Assembly (NCBI RefSeq): GCF_001540865.1
Contig: NC_033632.1
Coordinates: 30,188 to 94,187, forward strand
Length of the DNA: 64,000 nt
Direction: 5' to 3'
DNA from: Ananas comosus
Taxonomy: Eukaryota > Streptophyta > Magnoliopsida > Poales > Bromeliaceae
In this document: in pieces, positions 37,535 to 50,396 of the stretch
How the letters are laid out: each line of letters starts with the position of its first letter
Numbering within the stretch: the stretch's first letter is position 1
Notes under the pieces: model-generated
What the model was told of the DNA's origin: nothing
The model's database searches: none
What the model saw: the letters and a program-made list of their open reading frames with translations, nothing else
Made by a program: the position numbers and the translations under genes

Positions 37535-38243
37535 TACGGATGTAAAACAGGAAAGCGGCACGTGGGCGGCCCTGCCCGGCACGGCTTCGAGCCGGGCTAC
37601 AATCCGACACAGTACTGTAGCATTCGTGTCGGGCCGGAAGGCCCAAGGATCCGGGCTGTACTGGGCCTCCCTTTTGGAGCCCGATGGCCTGGCACGATAC
37701 GGCCTAAAACGGGCCTGGGCTGTGCCTGGAAGATGGGAAGCGGGCGGCCCGGCCGGCCGTGCCAGCCGGGCCCGGACCCCATGGCCCAAGGCGCCCAATC
37801 CATGTGGTCTGAGCTCCTGGGGAGGCCCTCCTCCCCAGGAGCTCTCCTCCCAAAGTCTTGACCAAAATCTTTTTTTTAAAAAAATAATACAAATTTATTT
37901 ATTTTTTTTAAAAAAATAAATATTTACTTTAGTATAATTATTTGTATAATATTTTATTATTTTAATCAAAATATTAATTTAAATAAAAATATTGAATACT
38001 TATATTTTTAAATATTTTAAAAAAATTAAAAAATAAATATTTTATTAGACCGGTCCGAAGCATGGCCCGGCCCGGCCCGTGCCTTCCGGGCCGAAGGGCA
38101 GTGTCAGGCCAGAGGATAGACAATTTGGGCCCGGCAGGGCTCAATTCGAAATTAAATTGTCAACGGGCTGGACCGGCCCCTAACCAGTTTCGGCCCAAAC
38201 AATATGGGCCGTCAGGCCCGGCACGGCCCACATTACACCCCTT
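37535..38243. mobile_element. Possible GC-rich-ended foldback (hAT-like) element
   Basis: Both flanks are built from GGGCCCGG/GGCACGG motifs in opposite orientation around an AT-rich centre (about 37865-38045). The right end reads GGCACGGCCCACATTACACC, so its complement starts GGGGTGTAATGTGGGCCGTG. The left end (CGGATGTAAAACAGG...GCGGCACG) is a weaker inverted match. No target duplication was found, so the boundaries are approximate. GC-rich-ended elements starting TAGGGGTGNAA are common in plants and belong to hAT families. Confidence 0.5.
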
Positions 38244-38330
38244 CTTCCTTGCAACATGTACGGGTGGTACCCCATCTGCAGGCTGCAGCTCCAGCGGCCC
38301 TGCGCGGCCTCAATGGCAAACTGTGCCAAC

Positions 38331-38362
<32 letters not shown>

Positions 38363-38412
38363 TAGCCGCACCCGCACGCATGGTCCAGCTCAAAAAGCTA
38401 ATCCCAACCATG

Positions 38413-39121
38413 GTTTGTTAATTCGCGGATTTTTTTAGAAAACGAATTATACCGCCGAATTTGTATTTTTCTGAAAAATTTTAAAAAAAATATATTTTTT
38501 TGAAAAAAATAATTATTCGCGAATTATTCGCGATTCGTGAATAATTCGCCCAAAAAAAGGGCCCTCGCGCCAACGCCTGGGCCGCGCTCGCGGGTCGTGG
38601 GCGCAGGCCTTGCGGTTCGCCCAAAAGCCGAAACAGAGAAAAGTAAAAATAAAAAAAAAACTTTTCAAAATCCAAACCTGGCACACAAAAAAAAATAAAA
38701 TTCCTTTTCAAATCGTTCGCCCTCCTCTCGCCCCCAAAAAAAAATTACTCGATCAAACAAATTTAATCTCTTATATATTATTTTAATCTCTTATTTACTT
38801 AATTTATTTTTTATTTTGAGGCATAATATAGTTTGCTATTTTTACTTAATTAGCTTAATTTTGTAGTTTTTTTATATTCTTAAGAAATATGAGTAATTAT
38901 GCTAAAAGCATAAATTTTGAGAGAAAATTTTTTTAATTTAATAGCCGAATTTTTTATCCCGAATTTTTAATTAGTGAACGTATAATATCCGTATGAACCA
39001 CGTATCCGAGTAATTAGTAGATTCATTTTTTAACCGTATTTTTCAACGAATTTAAAATTAGAAGAGAAATTTTATCCGAATTATATCCGTACCGAATTTT
39101 TACCGAATCCGAATTAACTAA
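38413..39121. mobile_element. Possible MITE or foldback element
   Basis: The left side (TTTGTTAATTCGCGGATTTT) and right side (ACCGAATCCGAATTAACTAA) form an imperfect inverted repeat, with further mirrored CCGAATTT-type blocks inside. The interior is AT-rich apart from a GC patch at about 38555-38625. No target duplication was seen and no coding sequence. Confidence 0.4.
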
Positions 39122-39940
39122 CTATAATTCCAACAGCATAAATAAAGCATAAAGTAATTCTCAAAAAAGGGCTCCATGCATCTCTGTCCTTAACTAAATG
39201 TGTATCTAACGCTCTCATTTTCTCAAACATAGTCATCAAAATCAACCTTTGAACGACATTGTGCTGGTCACTGTTTCAGCGGCGCGGGTGAACATTTAGA
39301 ACATCCCGCGGAAAGTGCTTAACACATTTTAGACTTTTGCTGCCCCTATCTTTAAAGATTAGATTCAGATGATTTATAATGTACTCATTCTAGTTGTGCA
39401 CGGTACTGAGGTGCACGTATTAGCAATTGAGATCACAAAAATATTTTTAAAAAAATACTGTTGAAAAGTGACGAAATTATCTCACATTTTTGTGATTTTT
39501 TTAAGACATCTTGCTTTAGTACAATAATTTTGGCGATTAGCTTGTTAATAAAAATCTATGAGCCCCTCGTGTACGTCTATCTGTTTTAGCAATGCGGTAA
39601 CAATTTTGTTATCTATAAAATGTCACGAGTGCCATAAAATTTATTTTTAAAAATAAATAGCACGTTATCCACTTTATTTATGTCATAAATTGGTACAGCA
39701 AAGGCGTCATTACTTTTTGTATCGCCTTCCTTAACATTAATCTCCTATGACAGCAACAGACACTAAATAGGAAAATGTGCCTCAATGCGCACGATTTAGG
39801 TTGTTAGTTAGATAAGATTGCACTTTCGGTAATCTAGAGGGCTACACGGCGCCTACTATGTTGATGGAAGAATAATCTTTACGTGTTATGATTCTCATGC
39901 AGCTGCTAGACAAATGAAAGCAACAAAATGTGTGAATTTG

Positions 39941-40096
39941 ACCGACCGTTCCTAGAACAAGTGACAAAGGATTTGATAGTTGGTACTCGAGATCCCAAGT
40001 TTGAATTCTAGTTGATTCATATTTCCAGCTAAGTTTATTTCTAAATAAAATAAATAAAGCGGGTAGCGTGCTACCTATATCTCAACAAAAAAAAAA
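39941..40096 (+). mobile_element. tRNA-derived SINE, copy B (complete, with target duplication)
   Basis: A 156-bp element starting ACCGACCGTTCCTAGAACAA, with an A-box-like CAAGTGACAAAGGATTTG and a B-box-like CAAGTTTGAATTC, ending in poly-A. It is flanked by a perfect 11-bp duplication, GTGTGAATTTG (39930-39940 and 40097-40107). This is the best-defined member of the family and sets the ends of copies A and C. Confidence 0.92.
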
Positions 40097-40727
40097 GTGT
40101 GAATTTGTCTCAGCATACCGTGGAAGATAATATATTAATTTATTATCTGATCCATCTTTAATTTATTTTTATCCGTAGCTTATGTATTACCTAAAAGAAA
40201 ACTTCCCAATCACCGCTCTACCCTGCACCGTATGAACTCAATTTTTTTCTTAATTTGAAGAATTCTTATACTTAATAAAAAGAAAGTGGTAAATCTTAAA
40301 TATTTTTTGTTCATACATGCATGCGTGTTTAATCTGGCTATGGAATATATTAAACATATAATTCAATAGATTAATTGTTGTCTAAATAATGCTTTTGGGT
40401 AAATCACCAGAGTAAAGTTATTTTGGTAACTTCACTATATAGCAAAACGGGAAGGTCAAGGACTCCTGCTTCTGAGATTTTCTTTTTTTAAAAAAAACTA
40501 GAACAAAAAATTCTAATTGTATATTTATTAAATCTTGTTAAAAATTATTAAAGTTAAGAGTACGATCAAGAATAAGTGCACCAGAAATCTTGGTTGTCAC
40601 AATATTTGGCATTTATCAATGTATAGAGCCTGAATCTACGCCTTCTAGATCTTAGGTCCCAACAATACAAGTCCAATTGTTTAGTGGTTGTAGCCCGTAA
40701 ATCATGAAAATACTACTTGTACAGTCA

Positions 40728-41048
40728 GGGTACCGTTTAGTTCGAGTATAAGCAAGAACTAGCTATTATAGGGATAGATACAAGTAAATATATGGAGATA
40801 AAAAAAAATAGCGTTTGGATGAAAATTAAGTTGTTCCCGGAGATAAGAAAAATACCGTTTGGATAGATAATATGGAATAAAAAAAATAATTGATAGTTAT
40901 ATATAGAAAATGAAGGTGTTGGTGAAAATAGTTATACCAGATTATTTTAGATATCCAAGAACTACTATTCTCGGATAAAAATTTGCGTTTAGGTATAAAG
41001 AGGGATAAGAAGTTATCCCTCCTCTTATCCCCAATCCAAACATTGCCT
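40728..41048. mobile_element. Tourist/PIF-like MITE candidate
   Basis: About 320 bp. The left end (GGGTACCGTTTAGTTCGAGT) and the complement of the right end (AGGCAATGTTTGGATTGGGG) form an imperfect inverted repeat of about 25 bp. GTTTGGAT recurs inside, and the body is AT-rich and non-coding. The GTTT(A/G)G core near both ends is typical of Tourist-like MITEs. A clear 3-bp target duplication could not be assigned. Confidence 0.55.
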
Positions 41049-41531
41049 ATAGGAATATACATTCTACATCCAGATATTTTAAAATTTATAGAAATATAAG
41101 TAAATTTTAGTTTAAAAAATAATTTGACAAATAAATAATAGCGATTCTTAGATGAAAAAAGTGTTAGATATACATTTGTTTTTAGAATATACAAATAGCA
41201 TTGCTCATAAATCATACCAATTTTTTCATATAGGCCCTCAATCTTTGTTTTCTTCTCAAATTTAACAGTTGAACGGAAAAAGTCTGAAGCAAATCTACAA
41301 GTGACCAAAGAAAAAAAAAATCAGGACTTCCATTGAAAAAAAAAAAAAGAAATAGAAAAATTAAACTAAAATTAATTTCTAGGCAAGATTAACTATACAC
41401 CTTACGTAATAGTAACATTTCGGAGTCACCCTTCAAAATTTTAATTACTATATGTAATTCTTTTTCCCTCAATTTTTTTTAAAAATATTTATAAATTCGT
41501 CTATTCTGCAGGCTGGCTGGTCAAGGCACAT

Positions 41532-42797
41532 TAGGAGTGTAAATGAGCCGAACACGAGCGAACTGGGGTCGGCTCGTGTTCGGCTCGTTTATTAAACGAG
41601 CGGAACACGAGCTTGGCTCGTTAAAGTTCGAGCCGAAAAATTCAGACCCGAAAATTCAGCTGTGTTCGGCTCGTTTATTAACGAGCCGAACACGAGCTGG
41701 CTCACGAATTGGCCAATGAACAATAAATTTTTAAAATAAATTAAATATATATAAAAAACTAAATTTAATAAATCTTATCTATTAGACTTTGATCTAAGGG
41801 TGCGTTTGGTTCACGCTATCTTTAAAGATTCCTAGTAATTCAATAGAAATAAAAAATATGACGGTGTTTGGCTAAACGCACTAAGTAATCTAGTTGGTAA
41901 TATTGGATTCACTTGGGAATAAGATTTACCAAAGTACTAATCTTATTTCCTTGAAGGAGGATGGGTATCATCATATTAATGGATTTGGCTAATCATAATA
42001 TGTCTAATCTCTTTCTTTCTCCCACCCGCCGGTTAATTGATATTTTTTTTCTTAACACTCTAACCTCATACCTCTCTCTAAATTTATCTTTCTCTCTAAA
42101 ATTTAACTTTTTTTTCTTTCTCTAAACTAACTTTTTTCTCTCTCTTCTAAAATTTCAAATTCTCTTACTCCCTCTAATTTCGACTCTAATCTTTTTCTAT
42201 TTTTTTAATTATGTTCCTCTCTCTAATATGCTCTCTCTCCTTTTTTCTAAAAAGATGTTGAAACTTTTAGTAGGCATATCTAAAATTATTAAAAAAATAA
42301 ATAAATTAATTGTATATTTTTTGTAATATTAAATAATATGGCAATTAAGTATTACCGTGCGAACCAAACATTAAAAATTTATATTTTAGTAATAGGATGA
42401 ATAGGAATAAGATTCTCAGACATCTTTTCATTTCTAGTAATCTTTTATAATACGAACCAAACGCACCCTATATAGTTGAAACTTTACATATAAATGAGTC
42501 TTTTTATAATTGAGCTCGCATTTATATTTTTATTTTGCTAAAAATTAAATAATAAAAATATATATTATATATAATTATTTATTTATATATAAAAATATAA
42601 ATTAAATAAATTATATAAATATAAAATATATGTATTCGAGCTGTTATCGAGCCGAACACGAGCGAGCTGACCCCAGCTTGTGTTCCGGCTCATTTATTAA
42701 ATGAGCTGAAAAATCCAGCTCGTGTTCGACTCGTTTACTAAATGAGCGAGCCGAACACGAGCTGCCTCGCGAACAGCGAGCCGGATTGCCACCCCTA
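41532..42797. mobile_element. hAT-type foldback element with 8-bp target duplication
   Basis: The left end (TAGGAGTGTAAATGAGCCGA) and the complement of the right end (TAGGGGTGGCAATCCGGCTC) are inverted repeats. Both terminal regions are made of GAGCCGAACACGAGC-type repeats in opposite orientation. A perfect 8-bp duplication, AGGCACAT, flanks it (41524-41531 and 42798-42805), as expected for the hAT superfamily. There is no transposase; the AT-rich interior holds a second inserted element at 41798-42468. Confidence 0.9.
41798..42468. mobile_element. MITE nested inside the hAT-type element
   Basis: A perfect 15-bp terminal inverted repeat, GGGTGCGTTTGGTTC, at 41798 and as its complement at 42454-42468. 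The interior is AT-rich with CT-rich tracts and shows no coding sequence. Flanks are TAA on the left and TAT on the right, so a PIF/Harbinger-type TWA duplication with one mutation is possible but not proved. Confidence 0.85.
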
Positions 42798-42805
42798 AGG
42801 CACAT

Positions 42806-43979
42806 GATGTGTACCCTGAATTATAACCTCTTAAAAATTAATTTGTAATAACATAAATAATTTGGGCAATAAAAAATATTAAATCTAAGAACAATCGACT
42901 TAGTAATGAATCTAAAAGATTTTGAAACTCGAAGAAATATATTAAAATAGGTAAAAAGCACATAACTTATGTGAACTATAGATTATTTTGAATTGAGTAT
43001 CCAACCTTTCAAATGTTTGATTTTATCGTCTGACATTTCAATTTGTTTGATTTAATTTAGTCAACGATATTTTGACTTTAAACTTTAAATGCGCGCAATA
43101 TTTATCTTTACATATTTAGTCAGTATACTTCACATAATTTTCATAACTATAAATTTATTAAAATAAGTAATTAGCTTAAAATTTAAAATTAAAGTATCGT
43201 TATATGGTTCAAATTAAGTAAATTAAAAAATCAGATAAAAAATTAAAATTTTTAAAAATTAAGTAACTGAATCAAAATAATCCACAATTCCAATAAGTTA
43301 AAAATTTGTACCATTAAAATAGTATAGTTGAAACTTGAAGCCACCAACATTCCTGTCGTTCTCTGTGCAAATATCAGTAGTTTAAAGGTAAGGAAACAAA
43401 TCTTAATCTAGATATAGTGAATCTTAGAACGTCTCCTTCTATCCGTCCATTCAAAGAATGTATATCGACTCTCTTGCACCGATTCACACGGATAACACCA
43501 TAACACCATATACAAAAGCCTACGGGCAGTTTCGCCCCCAACAAACAAAAAAAACAAAAAAAAACCAACATATCATGGAAGAAAAACAAATCTTAATCTG
43601 GTTACAGCGAATCTTGGAAGGTTTCTTTAGTTTCGGTCCATCCAAGGAATGTATTTTGACTCTTCTACGTAGATTCACTCACACTCACAACATCATCATC
43701 ATCATCATTATTATTATTATTATATCATTGAAAGCGCCCATCTTATTCCATTCCATTCCATTCCTTTCCTTTCTGGAAGAAAGAAACAATGTACAGAGAC
43801 AGCCCCGAGAATAGAAATTAAGCTCAGGCAATGGCATCCCCTGTAGACGACAAGGCCCCTCTCCGCTACTGCATCATATCTTCTATAAATATACATTAAA
43901 TATAATTTTATATATATATATATATATATCCCTTCAATCTTCTTAATTAATGTAGCGGCCGCAGCCCACAGATATGGCC
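42806..43979. other. AT-rich intergenic DNA upstream of the pectin acetylesterase gene
   Basis: Contains a diverged direct duplication (about 43384-43490 and 43578-43685; both hold AACAAATCTTAATCT, GTCCATYCAAAG/GGAATGTAT and GATTCAC), an (ATC)n/(ATT)n microsatellite at about 43690-43722 and a short TA run. No gene was seen. Confidence 0.55.
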
Positions 43980-43980
43980 N

Positions 43981-44032
<52 letters not shown>

Positions 44033-44076
44033 AATCTTCTTAATTAATGTAGCAGCCGCAGCCCACAGATATGGCC
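43910..44076. repeat. About 70-bp duplication with TA microsatellite across an N
   Basis: The block CCCTTCAATCTTCTTAATTA through CAGATATGGCC occurs before the N at 43980 (to 43979) and again at about 44027-44076, each preceded by a TA run, with one substitution (CGGCCGC versus CAGCCGC). This is most likely an assembly overlap that was not merged. Confidence 0.85.
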
Positions 44077-44213
44077 AAAATTAGGAAACAAGGTTGAGCA
44101 AAGGAGGAAGAGAGCACACGCTAGCTCTTCACCGCATGGTTTTCCTGAGCACCATTTGATTTGGCTCCATTTATAACCTCCACTCTCTGTCCCTTCTGTT
44201 TTTTGATTCCGTT

Positions 44214-44260
<47 letters not shown>
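44214..44260 (+). repeat. (TC)n microsatellite in the pectin acetylesterase 5' leader
   Basis: A nearly pure CT run of about 45 bp lies roughly 75 bp upstream of the start codon. CT-rich leaders are common in plant genes; this one is probably transcribed. Confidence 0.8.
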
Positions 44261-44262
<2 letters not shown>

Positions 44263-44333
44263 AGCGGAGCAAGAGCAAGAGCAACCATCATTGATCACTG
44301 ATCAGTAGTGGAGGAGATCTAGAGAGAGGACCG

Positions 44334-47300
44334 ATGAGGGGTTTGTGGTTTCTTGGGCTTGTTGGGCTGGTTTTGGTGAGATGGGCTGATGCTAGTAGGC
44401 AATTATCCAATGCAACAGGGGTAGGGGTAGGGGTAGGGGTAGGGGTGGGGGCCGGAGAGAGTGATGCGAATGGGGGCGATCCCTTGATGGTGGAATTGAC
44501 TCTTATTGAATCTGCTGTCTCAAAAGGAGCTGGTATCTTCATCATGACTTTCAAAGTTTTTTGTTTTTTTACCTGTTTCTCATGACGTGCTGGTCGACCT
44601 AAGTTAATTTGAATGTATATCTACTGCCTTAATTAGTTTCTCTCGGGGATTTTTTTCTCTTTTTTGTTTCATGCAATTTTTAGCCGCTGTGATCTTAATT
44701 GACGTCATGATTGTTGTCTAAATTCTTCACAATTTCTTCCTAGTTTTTCTTTAATTTTTTCTACAGCATATACAATTTTCAGTTCCCCATGTTGTAATAA
44801 TGCCTACTTATGTTTCTGTTAACTAGTTAACATTCCTATTTCTGTTTCATGAAATTAATTGTCTTTGACATTGATAGGAGACTTACTGTTTTCTTCTTGA
44901 TTCCTGATCTGTCTTATCTCATGGAATATTAAGACGTACGCATGATCTTGTTTTTTGTTTTCTTTTTTTCCTCTCCTCCATTTTATTGTTGAAATTAGTT
45001 CTTATCCAGCTTATTGATTTAATTAATAGTGCAGGAGTCCGCATTTTGCAGCGGATAGAAACAGCAGAAATAATTAATAATAAAAAAATATCAAATATTT
45101 TTTTATATTATATCTCATTTGCTACATCCACCAAAGATCTTTCATTGTTGACGGCGGGAATGGACCTAACAACTCCTCCGGCAATAGCAATAGTGACGGC
45201 AAGGACAATTCCTTCGGCCACGGCGGAGAAGGGAGGTGGGTGCGCATTAGGAGGCGATAGTGTACAAGAAAAGATAAAGGAAAGAGAATTGATAAATTAT
45301 TTAGAGATGGAGAGTCAAGGATTGTAGATGGTAGCGAACCATTTGAATGCATTAATTAGAAGTCTAATAAAGGAAGGAAAGGAGAAGGATGATAATGAAT
45401 TAATTAGAAATAGAAATGTAAGGATTGTAAATGGCAGTGGAACTATTTAAATACATTAATCGAAATTTTAGTAGTGGGACCATTTAAATATATTACTGGA
45501 AAGTTTAGTAGTAGGAACATTTAAACATATTAATTGAAAGTTTGGTAAAAAAAAAGGAATGAGTCGCATGTGAGGACGAAGGAGAACTTATATAGTAAAA
45601 AAATATTGAAGATTTATATATATAGTAAAAAATATTGAAGATTCATATACAGCAATATATAGTTTTCTATTTTAGTTCTAAAACATTCGGTATGTAGGAT
45701 GGAATTACGTGATCCCTTGAACAGTCAACGGCAACATTGCTTTTCGTCTTGCCCTTCGTACTGCTGCTGAAATAGTGAACAGCTAGCAACATGGAATTGC
45801 CGAATCATCGCTATTCTCCTTTATAATCGTACAGTAGACCACTAACCTTGGGCTGGTTTTAATGTATATAGTAAGGTAAAGTAATACAGTGTTGTGTCAA
45901 AATAAGATAAAAAGAATTTCACTACATTAATATTCACAGTTTCATTTTAAAGTACTCTAAACGTCAATTAATAAAATCTAAAGATATTGTCCTCGTTCGT
46001 TCTTCTTATATATCGTCACTTCATGTTAGCATGCATTTAACTTAATGGCTATTAATATACTTTTCATGCTTTCTTTGTTTATTTCGATGTTAACTTAATT
46101 TTGAGATATTTAAGGAAGACTAAAACTTATTAGAAAGGTGCTCTTAATGATGAATTCAGTCTGTTTGGATGGAACTCCGCCCGCTTACCACCTTCATCCT
46201 GGATTTGGATCAGGAACGAACAATTGGCTTGTTGACTTAGAAGTGAGTGGACAAAGGGTTTAATAACTAATATATAAACATAAATTTTAGTCAATTAAAT
46301 GATCTCTATATAAGTGTTCTTGGAATAAAGGGTGGTGGCTGGTGCAATAATATAAGGTCGTGTGTATACCGTAAGACAAGTCGTCATGGTTCATCAAATT
46401 ACATGGAGAAACAAATAGCTTTCACAGGGATTTTGAGCAACAAACCTGAAGAAAATCCGGGTATTATCTTCATTTCCTCCATATTATAATATATGAACTT
46501 TTACCTTCGAGATATATTAATTCATAATTCCTCTCATATTGTTTTTTGCTTAATTTAATGCAAACAGATTTCTATAACTGGAATAGAGTGAGGATTCGTT
46601 ATTGTGATGGGGCATCCTTCTCTGGAGAAGGCTATGATAAGGTTACTAGTTTTATAATATTTGTACTTTTAAGCTATATAATGATGTACTCGAGTCTATT
46701 GACAGATTTTTTTTTGATCATTAGATATCCAAATAAAATTCTTTTTGTGCATCTACTAGTTAAATTTTTATGCAACTTTTGTTTGTAATATGTTTCAAAC
46801 ATGTTTGACAATAGGATTCACAACTTTATTTTCGAGGACAACGTATCTGGTCAGCTGCTATCGATGAACTCATGTCGAAAGGAATGAGCTCAGCCAATCA
46901 GGTTTTCTTTCGTATTCTCTCTCTTTTTGGGCCAATAATCAAAATGCCACTATAAGTTTATACAATTTTGTTAATTATTGTTTAAAATTTTTTACAGGCC
47001 CTTCTCTCTGGGTGTTCTGCTGGAGGTTTGGCATCGATTCTACACTGTGATGAGTTTCAGGCATTATTTTCAGGAAGCACCAAAGTCAAGTGCTTAGCAG
47101 ATGCTGGCTTTTTTTTGGATGCGTACGACCCCCTATAAACTATATATGTGCTTAATGTTACACAAGTTAGTTACATGAAACATTTATGTTTCTTCTGTCA
47201 TTTTCTTTTTTAAAAAAATTTGTTTTTCGTTCTACTTGACTATATAGAAGAACTTTGTTATTTTCATAAACTTTAATAAGTGTCTCACTTAATTTCTTTC

Positions 47301-50300
47301 GTTTAAATATTGCAGCGCTGACGTGGCCGGTGGGCATACTCTAAGATCCGTCTACGAGGGTGTGGTGAATCTTCAGGTATTGTTCTAATAAGGATCATCG
47401 ATCTCACGCTTCCTCACATCGTAGCTAATCCCTTTCTGTTATTTCCACACCGGGATCAAGTAAATGTTTCAACTGTTAATTTGGTTGTTGGCCTGCTATA
47501 TCTTTGTCCGGGACACTCCGCAATTAAAGCTTTGTCAACTAGCTAGGCGCGCGTGATGCATGATGGCATTAATCTTGGTACCTATGCGGCATCTTAATTT
47601 CTTCTTTCCCAGCTAGTCACCAATCACCATATATTTTCTTTTTTCTTTCCCCTCCTCTTCCCTCCTTCTTTTCCTCCCTCTTTGCACCACCGTCAATTTA
47701 CGCGCCATAGACGAGCACCTGTAGCCTATGTTGTCCTCTTTAAGTTCTTTCCTCCCGTTGCATCTTATCCGACTACCGGCCTTGGCAGTTTCAACCCCCT
47801 TTTCCATGCGGTCCCTGCCACCTCTTGCTCCGACTTACTTTCTATTTCTTTCTCCTTTTGACGCTTCCTCCCTCCCAGGTCCCAGCCCCAGGCATATCCA
47901 ATGTTCAATTTTCTTATCCTCCATTCATCCTCCTCTGATATCTGATGTTGAGAATTCGCAACGCGTTCTGATATTGGTTACCGGTTGACCCGGTACTCGC
48001 TCCGGTACCAATTACTGGGATTCAGCAACAAATGTGTCGAATTGAATTTTTTTCGTAAATTCGTCTCCTTAGCTAAAATCTATTACTGTCACAACCACAA
48101 AGAAGAAAAAAAAAATAAACAGAAAATATGGGTGAAATGAGATTCGTTAATCAAAGAAAAAATTGTATATGACTTCTCTTTTGTATAGAATAGCGATTCG
48201 ATCTTAAACTAATTTCGAGTCGAATATGAGTTGGCTCGTGAACCGCGAGCTGAATTGCCATCCCCAAGCCCCAGCAACTTTTTTTATCTCTTCCGCCAGA
48301 TTTTGTTTTCGGATGATGCAAGTGCAAGGACGAGCCTTCTTCCGTGGCCGTGGGCTTCTTTTTTGGAAGCTTTTTAACTCCTTTTTTTTGAAAGTAGACC
48401 CTTTTCTCTTTTTCGGTAGGTAACAATTCTCTATATCTGGCTCTTTCTAGACATTGCAGCAGATAGCAACTTTTCCGCTTCCTATGTTTTTTTTTGGATT
48501 TCAGGCTGGTAGGCATTGTGTGAATTGGTGAAAGCTTTGGGTGTACCTTCTATTTTTCACATTTATTGAACTTACCGGGCTCAACCCATATAGCTTTAAT
48601 GACCTTAAAGTCCAATGTTGATAATTTACAATCGTTCTCTTGTAACGAAAATTGTTTTAGAACTATAGTTGTTTTATATTATTTAATATGGTATTAGAAC
48701 ATAAGTTTTGAGTTTGGATCCTGTCAGGCCTTTACTGTTATTTTATTTTCTTCTGTTTAATTTAAGCTCACATCTTGGGCGTATCAAAATATTTCCAACC
48801 CAAATGTGAGGACAAGTGTTGAATACAAATACTAAAAATATCATTTTCTAGTAGATTAAACTTTTAAAGAACAATAATTGTTTCGTATAATTTAACATCC
48901 AATGTACTTGAATTTTTTTAAGATATGTATGGTGTTGATTTATGCTGTATTGCTTAAATATTTTTTATAGAACTGAACAAGCTTTATAAGGGTTAAAAAA
49001 CATTTTTGTGGGCTCCTTTTTATGATTTTGTTTCTATTTTTGTTGCCCTCTTTTGGGAAACTGACGTGAAAATGAAGGGAGCAGCGAAGAACTTGCCAGG
49101 GAGTTGTACTGGACGCATGGATGCAACTTCGGTTAGCACTTAATTCCTTGAAGAACGACTAAATTAATTGCATTAAAAAAAAATTACTGACTCTTTAATT
49201 TTGTTCTTTCTTTTTTATTTTTATTTGTATTTGCAGTGTTTCTTTCCGCAGAACTTAGTGGCCAGTATTCAAACACCAACTTTTCTTGTAAATGCAGCAT
49301 ATGATGTATGGCAGGTATGTAACAATCTCTACTTCTGAGATACAATGTCTTTGTTACTGCATCCATGGAAGGTCCTGGTTAATTAATTGTGTTGATTTTT
49401 TCTATTTTACTTCGTAAAATAGTTCTGATATGTAGGACTAGAGATTGTTTAATCCGCTTTAACAGTTTTCTTTTTCTTCTTCTACTATATTCTCAGATAC
49501 AGGAAAGTTTAGCGCCCCCAAGTGCTGATCCTGATGGTAGTTGGAAAGACTGCAGATATAATTATCTAAAATGCAATTCGACTCAGATGCAGTTTTTGCA
49601 AGGTATATTTCTGTTTTTGCCTCATCAATCATTCAGTCTTATGCTAGATGGAAAATCGTCGGTATAAGAACATTAGTTAGTACGAATGACTCAAGGTTGC
49701 TTGTAAGTTGCAAATCTAATCCATTAAGTTTGACCTTGTCTTTAAATTTGTCTACGTAGTTTTAATTGTTTCATTAAAGAAAAAGTTTTAAAACATCAAA
49801 ATGTAGTCCCTGGAGATGACACACCGGCACCATCATTGGATATTCTAAAATTATGAGGATGTAATCGAAACCAAGGTCAGACTTCATCGATAGAATTGAA
49901 ATCTATGCCAAACTTTAGGGATTAAACTGTTACAGTTGAAACTCTGAAGAAACTGAATCCGAAGATTGTAGATCTTAAATTTTCTAACTGTCCCTGAAAC
50001 TCAATTATACAGGGTTCAGGAACCAAATGGTTACTGCGGTGGATGGTTTCTCCCAGTCTAAGGGAAATGGGTTATTCCTCAATTCATGTTTTTCTCATTG
50101 CCAATCTGTTAAGCAGGATACTTGGTATGCAGATGATTCTCCTGCTATTTCAAATAAGGTATAACTTCTTTCATCTTAAGGTATAGTTTTAAATAATGAC
50201 ATGCTGAATTATTCTCATTCAATTATGGAAAATAAAAAAAAAAGGTTAATTTTCATTGATGTGCATACGTACCTACAAAATTATCAAACTTAAGCTAAGG

Positions 50301-50331
50301 ATGCTTATCCCTGAAACTGTATTTTCGACGA

Positions 50332-50396
<65 letters not shown>

